A DNA stretch of 19,586 nucleotides, taken from positions 1 through 19,586 of the forward strand of contig CAJOQC010000077.1 in NCBI GenBank assembly GCA_905236785.1, written 5' to 3'. The notes beneath the pieces were generated by a model. That model did not search any database. It worked only from the letters and a program-made list of their open reading frames with translations, and had not been told where the DNA came from. A program made the position numbers and the translations under genes. Each line of letters starts with the position of its first letter. The stretch's first letter is position 1. Source of the stretch: an uncultured Selenomonadaceae bacterium (lineage in GTDB: Bacteria; Bacillota; Negativicutes; Selenomonadales; Selenomonadaceae). Positions 7,687 to 15,392 of the stretch are shown here, piece after piece.

Positions 7687-9729
7687 ATGTTGATTGGAAT
7701 AAAAGGATTGTTGCAGACAGCGGCGATAGCGGCGGCTTTTTCTCTGTGGCCGAACTTTGCTTTGGCGAGTTTGCCGCCCATAATGCCCACGGGGGAAGTC
7801 GAGCGCGGCATGACGGGGGAAGCATTCACGGTGGTTGACAACGGCGGTCTTCGCTCCTTTCGCGTTGACATCGTGGGGCTTATGGACAACGGCAAAGGTG
7901 CGCAACCCATGATAATGGCCAAAGCCTCCGGCGAACTTATCGACCGCGTGGGCGGCATTTTGCAGGGAATGAGCGGCAGCCCCGTTTACATCGACGGCAA
8001 GTTGGTGGGGGCGGTTTCGGCAGGGCTGAAGGAAATGGAAACGTCCACCTTTTTTATTACGCCCATTGAAGAAATGTTAAAACTTTGGGAAATGCCCGAC
8101 GAAAAAGGCAAAATCACCCGTAACCCCGTCGATATAAAACAAATCAGCGAAGAAAACAAAAAATGGCGGGAAAATTTATTTAAGAAAAAGGACGAACCGG
8201 CCGCCAAAGAGGGTAAAGAACAAGCCAAAACCGACGAAGAAGAAAAAACGACCGACGACAACAACGCCGAAGAAAAAAGCGCGACGGCATCCGATGATAA
8301 GGGCGGCGAAGAGCAGGCCACAACAATAACCGACGCCAAAGAAGGAGAAGCGGCCGCCGACACAAGCAAAAACGGCGACAACGACGAAGAAAATACCGCA
8401 AGCGAAAACAAAGAAAATACCGAAGAAAAAAACAACTGGTATTTTGCCGGGTTCAACGGTTTGGGGCAAAGTTACGCGCAGAAACACTTGTCCTCAATTT
8501 TGCCCGGAGCGGGCGCATCCGTCGGCAGCGGTTACTTTGCGGCGGGCGCGGGGCAAAAGACCGGCGACACGGACTACAATGCTTACTTGGAGGCGGGAAG
8601 CCCCATGGGTGTCGCCTTGGTTTACGGCGATTTTTCCGTGGGCGCGACGGGAACTGTGACGGCGGTTGACGATAAAAAAATCGTCGGCTTCGGTCATAAG
8701 TTTTTGCATAAAGGAAACGTAAGCTACTTTTTGACCGACGGCGCGGTGGTGGGCACAATGTCCGGCCCTACCGCCGGAGTTCGCCTTGCCACCTTGGGCA
8801 ACATTATAGGCCGCGTTAACCAAGACCGCAACGCCGGAGTAGCGGGGGAACTTGGGGTTTTCCCCGAGGTTGTGCCGGTTAAGATTCATGTAAAGGACAA
8901 GGACTTGGGGCGCGAGGACGATTACGGCGTTCGCATCGCATACGACGAAAATCTTTTGGCGCAGCTTGCCGCCACCGTGGCTTACGCCGCCATGTCAAAA
9001 ACGGCGGACTCCCTTGACGAAAGCACGGCGCGAATTTCCTTCACCGTACGCACCGACGCGGCAAAGAACGGCAAAATCGAACGAAACAATATGTTCTACG
9101 GTGCATCCGACGTGGGGCAAACCGCCGTCACCGAACTTTTGCAGGCTATGGCCATAGTTTGCGCCAACACGGATGAAGAGTCCGGCGTCTTTGACGTGCA
9201 GGTGGATGCGCAAATCGAACGGGGCAGAAAAACAGCCTCGCTGATTTCTGCCGTGCCGGACAAAACGAAGGTAAAACCCGGCGAAACGGTGAAATTTACG
9301 ACGGTTATTAAACCCTACAGGAAAAACAAAGAAACCCTTGTTATTCCGTACACCGTCCCTAAGCGTCAGCCTGCGGGCAATTTGAGCCTTGACATTCGCG
9401 GCGGCGGTTTGGTTCCTTTAACTCAGCTTGCCGCGCTTCAGCAAGCCGGCGTTGATTTAAGCCCCCAAGAGGATAAGACAATCCCCACCAGAACGAAACT
9501 TGAAAATTTTGTATCGACGGGCAAAAACAATGAAATAATCATCGGTCCGGGGCAACTGCCCCAAGGGGATGCACCGCGCAGAAGCCGTTATAAAAAAGCG
9601 GACGTTAAAAAGGATGAGCATACGGTAAAACTCCTTAGCGAAAAGAAAAAGCCCGAGGGCGAGACGAAATTTGCCACCGAGTACATCATAGACAACGTTA
9701 TTCACGCAACTTTGCAAATAGAAAAATAG
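7687..9729 (+). CDS. Exported SpoIVB-type S55 peptidase domain protein
   Basis: The 680-residue product begins with a signal peptide (hydrophobic to about residue 27, probable cleavage after FALA), so it acts outside the inner membrane. Residues 28-135 resemble the C-terminal half of the SpoIVB S55 domain and carry the nucleophile motif GMSGSP (Ser96). Residues about 150-250 are a charged Glu/Asp/Lys/Ala/Thr linker. Residues 250-430 resemble the N-terminal half of S55, with the histidine motif GFGHKF (His337) and IGRVNQD. A beta-rich C-terminal part (about 530-600) follows. In B. subtilis SpoIVB the histidine precedes the serine, so here the order is reversed, and there is no obvious PDZ domain. 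The substrate is unknown and protease activity is unproven. ATG 7687 has GAGG 5 bases upstream; GTG 7681, with AAGGGG 11 bases upstream, is a close alternative that adds two residues. Confidence 0.82.
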   Translation: MLIGIKGLLQTAAIAAAFSLWPNFALASLPPIMPTGEVERGMTGEAFTVVDNGGLRSFRVDIVGLMDNGKGAQPMIMAKASGELIDRVGGILQGMSGSPVYIDGKLVGAVSAGLKEMETSTFFITPIEEMLKLWEMPDEKGKITRNPVDIKQISEENKKWRENLFKKKDEPAAKEGKEQAKTDEEEKTTDDNNAEEKSATASDDKGGEEQATTITDAKEGEAAADTSKNGDNDEENTASENKENTEEKNNWYFAGFNGLGQSYAQKHLSSILPGAGASVGSGYFAAGAGQKTGDTDYNAYLEAGSPMGVALVYGDFSVGATGTVTAVDDKKIVGFGHKFLHKGNVSYFLTDGAVVGTMSGPTAGVRLATLGNIIGRVNQDRNAGVAGELGVFPEVVPVKIHVKDKDLGREDDYGVRIAYDENLLAQLAATVAYAAMSKTADSLDESTARISFTVRTDAAKNGKIERNNMFYGASDVGQTAVTELLQAMAIVCANTDEESGVFDVQVDAQIERGRKTASLISAVPDKTKVKPGETVKFTTVIKPYRKNKETLVIPYTVPKRQPAGNLSLDIRGGGLVPLTQLAALQQAGVDLSPQEDKTIPTRTKLENFVSTGKNNEIIIGPGQLPQGDAPRRSRYKKADVKKDEHTVKLLSEKKKPEGETKFATEYIIDNVIHATLQIEK

Positions 9730-9747
9730 CCCCCGCCGCCCTCAACC

Positions 9748-9776
9748 TTGACAAGTTGCGGCTATGGGTGTATTAT
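9748..9776 (+). promoter_or_regulatory. Strong sigma-70-type promoter of the rel operon
   Basis: A perfect TTGACA (9748-9753) and TATTAT (9771-9776) are separated by exactly 17 bases, which is the best consensus promoter in the window. The start would be near 9783, about 100 bases upstream of rel. It lies 18 bases after the stop of the S55 gene. Confidence 0.75.
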
Positions 9777-9782
9777 GACACC

Positions 9783-9866
9783 TGTCGGCGGCGCGAGACG
9801 ACGCCTTTTGCGTGGAATTTGTGAGTTTATATTTTTAGCCCGACAAACATTTGTCGGGCTATTTTG
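9783..9866 (+). promoter_or_regulatory. Leader RNA with possible attenuator ahead of rel
   Basis: Between the promoter and rel lies an approximately 84-base stretch ending in a terminator-like hairpin. Its first bases, TGTCGG (9783-9788), repeat a piece of the terminator's right arm (9852-9857). They could therefore pair with CCGACA of the left arm (9840-9845) and undo the hairpin. A short inner hairpin (GGCG to CGCC) may also form. I do not recognise a known riboswitch, T-box or ribosomal-protein leader. It may be an attenuator or may yield a small RNA; both are inference. Confidence 0.4.
9837..9866 (+). terminator. Intrinsic-terminator-like hairpin just upstream of rel
   Basis: GC-rich arms AGCCCGACAAA (9837-9847) and TTTGTCGGGCT (9850-9860) close on a short loop and are followed by ATTTTG. 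It lies downstream of the consensus promoter and about 20 bases before the rel start. It must be read through, or regulated, if the operon is to be expressed from that promoter. Confidence 0.65.
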
Positions 9867-9885
9867 ATACGGAAGTTGATTCGTT

Positions 9886-12120
9886 ATGCAACAGAGTACG
9901 GATGCGGGCGGCGTAACCATTGCCGCCATAATAGCCAAAGTTTTAAGCTATCAGCCCCATGCCGATGCGGGCATGATAAAACGCGCCTATGACTTGGCCG
10001 AAGGGGCGCACGCCGGGCAAACGCGAAAGTCCGGCGAGGCGTACATCATTCACCCGTTAAACGTCGCGAAGATTTTGACGGAAATGCATATAGACGATGT
10101 GACCGTCAGCGCGGCTTTGTTGCATGACGTGGTTGAGGACACGACTTACACCATTGAGGACATACAAAATATGTTCGGCAAGGAAGTTGCCATGTTGGTG
10201 GGGGGCGTGACGAAACTCTCTCGGGTTGAGTTTAAGTCCAAAGAGGTTCGCCAGCAGGAAAATTACCGCAAAATGTTCCTCGCCATGGCCGATGATATTC
10301 GCGTTATAATAATAAAACTTGCCGACCGCCTTCACAATATGCGGACGCTCAAATACATGAGCGACGAGGCGCGTATCCGTATCGCCACTGAAACCATCGA
10401 CATTTACGCGCCCCTTGCCAACCGCTTGGGCATATCGAGCATTAAATGGGAACTTGAGGACTTGTGCCTTCGGCATCTTGACCCCAAGACTTACTATGAA
10501 CTTGTAGAAAGCGTCGATAAAAAACGGCGCGAACGCCAAGCCTTCATCGACGAAGCCATAAACGCCATTTGGCGGAAATTGGCGGACACGGGAATTGCCA
10601 GCGAAATAAGCGGCCGCGCCAAACATTTTTACAGCATTTACAAAAAAATGAAACGGGACAACAAGGACATCAGCGAAATTTACGACCTGTCGGCAATTCG
10701 CGTCCTTGTGCCTACGGTTAAGGATTGCTACGGCGTCTTGGGGGTTATCCATGCCATGTGGAAACCTTTGCCCGGCAGGTTCAAAGATTACATAGCCATG
10801 CCAAAATCAAACGGCTATCAATCTTTGCATACCACCGTCATGACCAAAGGCTCGCCCCTTGAGATACAAATTCGCACATTCAAGATGCACCAAGTATCGG
10901 AATACGGCGTGGCGGCGCATTGGAAGTATAAGGAAGCGGGGAAGAACAGCCGCGCCGAAGGCGACCTTGACAAAAAAATGTCATGGCTTCGTCAGCTTAT
11001 CAATCTGCAAAACGAATTTCTCGATCCCAAAGAATACTTTGAGGCGTTAAAGGCGGATATTTTTAGCGGCGACGTTTTTGTTTTTACCCCCAAAGGCGAC
11101 GCGGTGAGCCTGCCTAAAGGCTCCACCCCCGTGGATTTTGCCTATCGCATCCATACGCAAATCGGCCACAGTTGCGTGGGCGCAAAGGTGAACGGCAAAA
11201 TTGTCACCCTTGATTACCGCCTAAAACATGGCGATATTGTGTCAATCGTCACCAACAAAAACAACAACGGCCCCAGCCGCGATTGGCTAAACTTTGTGGC
11301 CTCCAGCGAAACAAGGAACAAAATCCGCTCCTTCTTCAAGAAGGAACGGCGGGAAGAAAACATCGAAAACGGCAAGGAACTCATTGACAAAGAGGCCAAA
11401 AGGCTCGGCTATAACCCCAAAGCCCTTTTGCAAAACGACAGGCTAAACGCCGTCGCCAAAAAACTCAACGTGCTTCATGAAGATGATTTGCTGGCGGCCT
11501 TAGGGTATGGCGGCGTGGCGCTGAATGCGGTTATGACGCGGCTTATTGACCTATACAAAAAGGAACAGCCGGAAACGCCCGCCGAAGAAAATGTCGTTGC
11601 CCTGCCAACCCAAAGCGGCGCGGTTCATGTGCCTAAGCGCAACGCCCGCAGCGACGGCGACGGAATTTTGGTCAGCGGCGAAAAAGGGCTTTTGGTGCAT
11701 TTGGCGCGTTGCTGCAACCCCATACCCGGCGACGAGATAAAAGGGTACATCACACGCGGGCGCGGCGTTTCCGTTCATCGCGCCGACTGCCCCAACGTCA
11801 ATTTGACCGACGCGGAAACAAATTCTTCGCGAATGATTGAAGTCAGTTGGAACAAAAAGGATACGGGCGGCAAGGAGTACACCGTGGAGGTGGAAGTGGT
11901 GACGGGCGACGGCGATGGTATTTTGGCCTCTATATTGGCCGTGCCGCCCACGCTTAAAATCAATATTCGTTCGGTGAACGCCAACAAGAATAAGAGCGCA
12001 AAAACCGCCATAGTCATATTGGGGCTTGACGTAAAGAACGCTCTTCAGCTTGCCGACGTAATACGAAAACTCAAGGGCTTAAAGGGCATCTACAGCGTCA
12101 CGCGGAAGTTTGCCGTGTAG
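9886..12120 (+). CDS. rel: Bifunctional (p)ppGpp synthetase/hydrolase, Rel/SpoT family
   Basis: This is the long RSH stringent-response enzyme that makes (p)ppGpp from ATP and GDP/GTP and hydrolyses it. The 744 residues carry, in order: an HD hydrolase domain (about 30-190) with His56, the LLHDVVEDT motif (His80-Asp81) and KLADRLHNMRTL; a synthetase domain (about 235-345) with YDLSAIRV, SNGYQSLHT and EIQIRT; a TGS domain (about 392-455); a helical region; a zinc-finger-like segment with Cys609-Cys610 and HRADC (631-635); and a C-terminal ACT domain (about 662-744). The synthetase RXKD motif is RFKD (298-301), typical of bifunctional Rel and not of synthetase-only RelA. Hydrolase motifs are intact, so both activities are expected. 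The start is ATG 9886 with GGAAG 10 bases upstream. It is the first gene of the rel-fur-hemZ-hisS-aspS operon. Confidence 0.97.
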   Translation: MQQSTDAGGVTIAAIIAKVLSYQPHADAGMIKRAYDLAEGAHAGQTRKSGEAYIIHPLNVAKILTEMHIDDVTVSAALLHDVVEDTTYTIEDIQNMFGKEVAMLVGGVTKLSRVEFKSKEVRQQENYRKMFLAMADDIRVIIIKLADRLHNMRTLKYMSDEARIRIATETIDIYAPLANRLGISSIKWELEDLCLRHLDPKTYYELVESVDKKRRERQAFIDEAINAIWRKLADTGIASEISGRAKHFYSIYKKMKRDNKDISEIYDLSAIRVLVPTVKDCYGVLGVIHAMWKPLPGRFKDYIAMPKSNGYQSLHTTVMTKGSPLEIQIRTFKMHQVSEYGVAAHWKYKEAGKNSRAEGDLDKKMSWLRQLINLQNEFLDPKEYFEALKADIFSGDVFVFTPKGDAVSLPKGSTPVDFAYRIHTQIGHSCVGAKVNGKIVTLDYRLKHGDIVSIVTNKNNNGPSRDWLNFVASSETRNKIRSFFKKERREENIENGKELIDKEAKRLGYNPKALLQNDRLNAVAKKLNVLHEDDLLAALGYGGVALNAVMTRLIDLYKKEQPETPAEENVVALPTQSGAVHVPKRNARSDGDGILVSGEKGLLVHLARCCNPIPGDEIKGYITRGRGVSVHRADCPNVNLTDAETNSSRMIEVSWNKKDTGGKEYTVEVEVVTGDGDGILASILAVPPTLKINIRSVNANKNKSAKTAIVILGLDVKNALQLADVIRKLKGLKGIYSVTRKFAV

Positions 12121-12138
12121 TCCGTCGGGAGGAAATTT

Positions 12139-12600
12139 ATGCCGAAATTTGAAATGAAAGACCTTAAACAACGATTGTCCGAAGGTCAGCACAAGTTGAC
12201 GCCGCAACGGCAAACGATACTGAAAATATTCTTAGACCACCCCGACCAACATTTAAGCGCGGAGGAAGTCCATGATTTTTTGCGTCGGGAAAAATCCGAA
12301 ATCGGCCTTGCCACGGTGTATCGGAGTTTGGAACTTTTAAGCGAGCTTGGCATTTTGCACAGGATTGAGTTTGGCGAAGGGAAAAGCCGCTACGAGGTCA
12401 ACAACGATGACGAATTTTCCCATCATCATCATCACCTGCGCTGCACAAAATGCGGCAACATCTCGGAATTTGCCGACGATTTGTTGGAAAATTTAGAGGC
12501 GGATATTTTTGCCAAGAACGGCTTTAAGGTCAGCGACCATCAGGTGATTTTCTTCGGCGTGTGCAAAAAGTGCCGCGAAAAGGAAGAGCAAGGACAATAA
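12139..12600 (+). CDS. fur: Fur-family metal-responsive transcription regulator
   Basis: A 153-residue Fur superfamily repressor: winged-helix DNA-binding domain (about 10-85, with LTPQRQTIL and the recognition-helix region GLATVYRSLELL) followed by a dimerisation domain. The structural zinc site is Cys102/Cys105 and Cys142/Cys145 (CTKC and CKKC). The run of five histidines at 95-99, with acidic residues just before it and His134 after, belongs to the regulatory metal site. Among Fur, PerR and Zur it looks most like Fur, and the heme gene next door favours an iron role, but PerR is not excluded. GGGAGG at 12127-12132 precedes ATG 12139 by 6 bases. It lies 18 bases after rel and 3 before hemZ. 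I saw no convincing Fur box in the flanking gaps. Confidence 0.88.
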   Translation: MPKFEMKDLKQRLSEGQHKLTPQRQTILKIFLDHPDQHLSAEEVHDFLRREKSEIGLATVYRSLELLSELGILHRIEFGEGKSRYEVNNDDEFSHHHHHLRCTKCGNISEFADDLLENLEADIFAKNGFKVSDHQVIFFGVCKKCREKEEQGQ

Positions 12601-12603
12601 ACG

Positions 12604-14118
12604 GTGAAGATAAAGCGTTTTGTTCAAAATATCGAAGAAGAATACACCGTTAAAATCCTGCGGGAAGTCCTAAACCTTTTTCGGCTGGACATAGACTCGA
12701 CGGCCGCCAATGCGGATTTTGAAGAAATTAACCTTGATAACGCCGTGGAAACCCAAAATAACCGGGTAAAAGTTACAACGAGCCTTACGCTTTGCGACCT
12801 GCAGGGGGGAAGGGAGACTCTTTATTTAACGGGTGTGGGGCATGAGGACGAAAAGGAAAAAGCCGCCGTTCATCGGTTGATTAAACTAAACTTTTACGAA
12901 CTTTTGCGACGGCGTTTCGGTTTCGCCCCTGCGCCATGGGGAATTTTGCATGGGGTACGCCCCATAAAGATTGTCAACCGTTGGTTGGCGGACGGGTTTT
13001 CCTCGGCGGAGATTATCGACCGTTTGCAAGCTGATTATGAAACCGCCGCCGAAAAAGCCAAACTGCTGACGGAGATTGCCCTGCGGCAACAGCCGATTTT
13101 AACTGAGGACGACCCCAAAACAATAAGCGTGTATGTTGGGATTCCCTTTTGCTTGACCCGTTGCCTTTATTGTTCCTTTCCTTCCAATGTTTTGCCCGGC
13201 GAAGAAAAACTATGCGAATTTATGGCGGCTTTTGCCAAGGACATTAAAAGCGCAGGGGCTTCGATACGAAAACATGGGCTGAAGGTTGAGAGCCTGTATA
13301 TCGGCGGCGGCACACCCACAAGTTTGCCCGAAAAACATTTTGAGGCCATGCTTAACATGGCGACGGAAAACTTTTTGCAAGACGCAACGACGGAGTTCAC
13401 CGTGGAGGCGGGGCGGCCGGACAGCATAAGCGACGAAAAAATTCGCCTTATGAAAAACTTCGGCGTGAACAGGGTCAGCGTGAACCCCCAGACCATGAAC
13501 GAAAGGACGCTAAAGATTATCGGCCGCCGTCACTCGCCCCAAGATGTCATAGATATGTTCCGTAAATTGCGGGCGGCGGGAGATTTTCATATCAATATGG
13601 ACGTTATTGTGGGTTTGCCCGGCGAAAGTGCCATGGACATGGCAGACACCATGGCAAAAATCGCCGAACTTATGCCCGACAGCGTGACCCTTCACAGCCT
13701 TACCCTTAAACGCGGCTCCAAATTAAAGGAAATTTTGGACGAAAACCCTCAAGAGGCGTCGCAATTTCCAAGGGACGAAGAAATACATAAAATGTACGCC
13801 GTCGCCGTGGATTACACGAAGAAAATGAACCTTCGCCCCTATTATCTTTATCGGCAGGGCAATATTAAGGGCGAACTTGACAACGTGGGCTTTTGCCGCG
13901 AAAACGCCGAAAGTTTGTATAACGTGAAGATTATCGCCGAAAGTCAAACGATTATCGGCGTGGGGGGCGCGGCATCCACCAAGGTTATCGACCGCAAGGC
14001 CGATAGGCTTATCGGCTCTTTTAACCCCAAGGACTTAGTAATTTATATGCGCGACATCGACAAGTATATACAAAAACGCGCCGCGCTTATTGACGAGATA
14101 TACGGAAGGAATTTATAG
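12604..14118 (+). CDS. hemZ: Oxygen-independent coproporphyrinogen III dehydrogenase, HemZ type
   Basis: Radical SAM protein of the HemN/HemZ group, which converts coproporphyrinogen III to protoporphyrinogen IX without oxygen in heme synthesis. The 504-residue product has a distinctive N-terminal region (about 1-170) seen in HemZ but not HemN. It is followed by the radical SAM core with cluster cysteines Cys183, Cys187 and Cys190 in GIPFCLTRCLYCSF. Next come YIGGGTPTSL, the E-x-G-R-P-D-S motif near the barrel centre, and VGLPGES. The length matches HemZ. The start is GTG 12604, three bases after the fur stop, with AAGGA 9 bases upstream inside fur. The hisS start follows 3 bases after its stop. 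Some HemN-like radical SAM proteins have other jobs, such as heme chaperoning, so the exact step is family-based inference. Confidence 0.9.
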   Translation: MKIKRFVQNIEEEYTVKILREVLNLFRLDIDSTAANADFEEINLDNAVETQNNRVKVTTSLTLCDLQGGRETLYLTGVGHEDEKEKAAVHRLIKLNFYELLRRRFGFAPAPWGILHGVRPIKIVNRWLADGFSSAEIIDRLQADYETAAEKAKLLTEIALRQQPILTEDDPKTISVYVGIPFCLTRCLYCSFPSNVLPGEEKLCEFMAAFAKDIKSAGASIRKHGLKVESLYIGGGTPTSLPEKHFEAMLNMATENFLQDATTEFTVEAGRPDSISDEKIRLMKNFGVNRVSVNPQTMNERTLKIIGRRHSPQDVIDMFRKLRAAGDFHINMDVIVGLPGESAMDMADTMAKIAELMPDSVTLHSLTLKRGSKLKEILDENPQEASQFPRDEEIHKMYAVAVDYTKKMNLRPYYLYRQGNIKGELDNVGFCRENAESLYNVKIIAESQTIIGVGGAASTKVIDRKADRLIGSFNPKDLVIYMRDIDKYIQKRAALIDEIYGRNL

Positions 14119-14121
14119 TTT

Positions 14122-15369
14122 ATGCTTACCAAAGCACCTCGCGGAACAAAGGACATATTGCCGAAAAGCGTGGGCAAATGGCAATACATGGAAGAAAAAA
14201 TCCGCGCAATTTGCGCCCTGTACGGCTACGAAGAAATAAGAACCCCCGTATTTGAACACACGGAGCTTTTTTCCCGCGCTATCGGCGAGAACACCGACGT
14301 GGTGGATAAGGAAATGTACACATTCACCGACCGGGGCGGCCGCAGCGTGACTTTGCGGCCGGAGAACACCGCCTCGGCCATGCGCGCCTACATCGAAAAC
14401 AAACTTTTTGCCGACACACCCTTGACGAAACTTTTTTACATAGGCTCCATGTTTCGCTACGATCGGCCGCAAGCGGGCAGGCTTCGGGAGTTCCATCAGT
14501 TTGGCGTGGAGGCGGTGGGGGAAAAATCCGCCGCCCTTGATGCGGAAACGATTTTGTTGGCGGCAAATTTCCTAAAAAGCGTGGGGTTAAAAGACTTGAC
14601 GGTGAACATAAATTCCGTGGGTTGCCCCAAGTGCCGCGCCGAATACCGCCAAAAACTACAGGAGTTTTTTAAGGACAAACTGCAATTTCTCTGCGAAGAT
14701 TGTAAAAATCGTTTTGAGCGCGCCCCCATGCGGATTTTGGACTGCAAAAAGGACAGCGGGCAGGAATTTATGAAGGACGCGCCCAAAATCACCGATTGCC
14801 TTTGCGACGAATGTCGTGAACATTTTGCCGAAACGAAAAAATATTTGACGGCGGCAAATTTGTCATACGGCGTTGACTCGCGTTTGGTACGGGGGCTTGA
14901 TTATTACACCAAAACCGCCTTTGAAATAAAATACGAACCCTTGGGGGCGCAAAGCGCGGTGGCGGGCGGCGGCCGCTATGACGGCCTCATAAAGGAACTT
15001 GGCGGCGACGACACCCCTGCCGTGGGTTTTGCCGTGGGGCTTGAGCGGGTGCTTTTGGCCATGGAAAAACAAGGCGTTGAAATACCCGAAAAGAACGGGG
15101 CGGATATTTTTATCGTCAACCTTGAAGAACCCGAAGCGGCTTTTAACCTCATGCAACAGCTTAGGGCGCGAGGGCAAAGAACGCTAATGGACTACGGCGG
15201 CAAGAGCCTAAAATCCCAAATGAAACGCGCCGACAAATTAGGAGTTAAACTTGCCGTTATTCTTGGCGCGGATGAAGTTAAAAACGGCGTTGTCACCGTA
15301 AAAAACATGGCGGACGGCTCTCAGCGGCAGGTTGCCATGGGCGAATTTACGGAAGAATTTTCCGAATAA
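14122..15369 (+). CDS. hisS: Histidyl-tRNA synthetase
   Basis: Class II aminoacyl-tRNA synthetase charging tRNA-His. The 415 residues begin with APRGTKDILP, followed by motif 1, the TLRPENTASAMRAY segment, motif 2 (FRYDRPQAGRLREFHQ), the histidine-specific LVRGLDYYTKTAFE, GGGRYDGL, and motif 3 (VGFAVGLERVLL). A C-terminal anticodon-binding domain fills about 325-405. The insertion carries several cysteine pairs (CPKC, CEDC, CDEC) as in many Firmicute enzymes, possibly a zinc site. The start is ATG 14122, three bases after hemZ, with AAGGA 11 bases upstream. No T-box leader precedes it, so it relies on upstream operon transcription. Confidence 0.97.
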   Translation: MLTKAPRGTKDILPKSVGKWQYMEEKIRAICALYGYEEIRTPVFEHTELFSRAIGENTDVVDKEMYTFTDRGGRSVTLRPENTASAMRAYIENKLFADTPLTKLFYIGSMFRYDRPQAGRLREFHQFGVEAVGEKSAALDAETILLAANFLKSVGLKDLTVNINSVGCPKCRAEYRQKLQEFFKDKLQFLCEDCKNRFERAPMRILDCKKDSGQEFMKDAPKITDCLCDECREHFAETKKYLTAANLSYGVDSRLVRGLDYYTKTAFEIKYEPLGAQSAVAGGGRYDGLIKELGGDDTPAVGFAVGLERVLLAMEKQGVEIPEKNGADIFIVNLEEPEAAFNLMQQLRARGQRTLMDYGGKSLKSQMKRADKLGVKLAVILGADEVKNGVVTVKNMADGSQRQVAMGEFTEEFSE

Positions 15370-15392
15370 AAATAAACGAGGAGTATTTTGAT

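Noticed and set aside
8176..8487. Minus-strand frame rich in Phe, Val and Cys, resembling a membrane protein
   Set aside because: It is the complement of the charged GAA/GAC-rich linker of the S55 gene, which automatically reads as TTC/GTC codons.
9775..9867. Possible 30-codon leader peptide before rel
   Set aside because: Its ATG overlaps the -10 box and lies upstream of the predicted transcript start, there is no ribosome binding site, and its tail is just the translated terminator hairpin.
10057..10752. Minus-strand open frame of 231 codons opposite rel
   Set aside because: It lies wholly within the conserved hydrolase and synthetase domains of rel. No ribosome binding site was looked for or needed to explain it; long antisense frames are expected in this codon usage.
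12427..12440. Run of CAT/CAC codons as an engineered His tag or repeat
   Set aside because: It encodes the histidine cluster normal in the metal site of Fur-family regulators.
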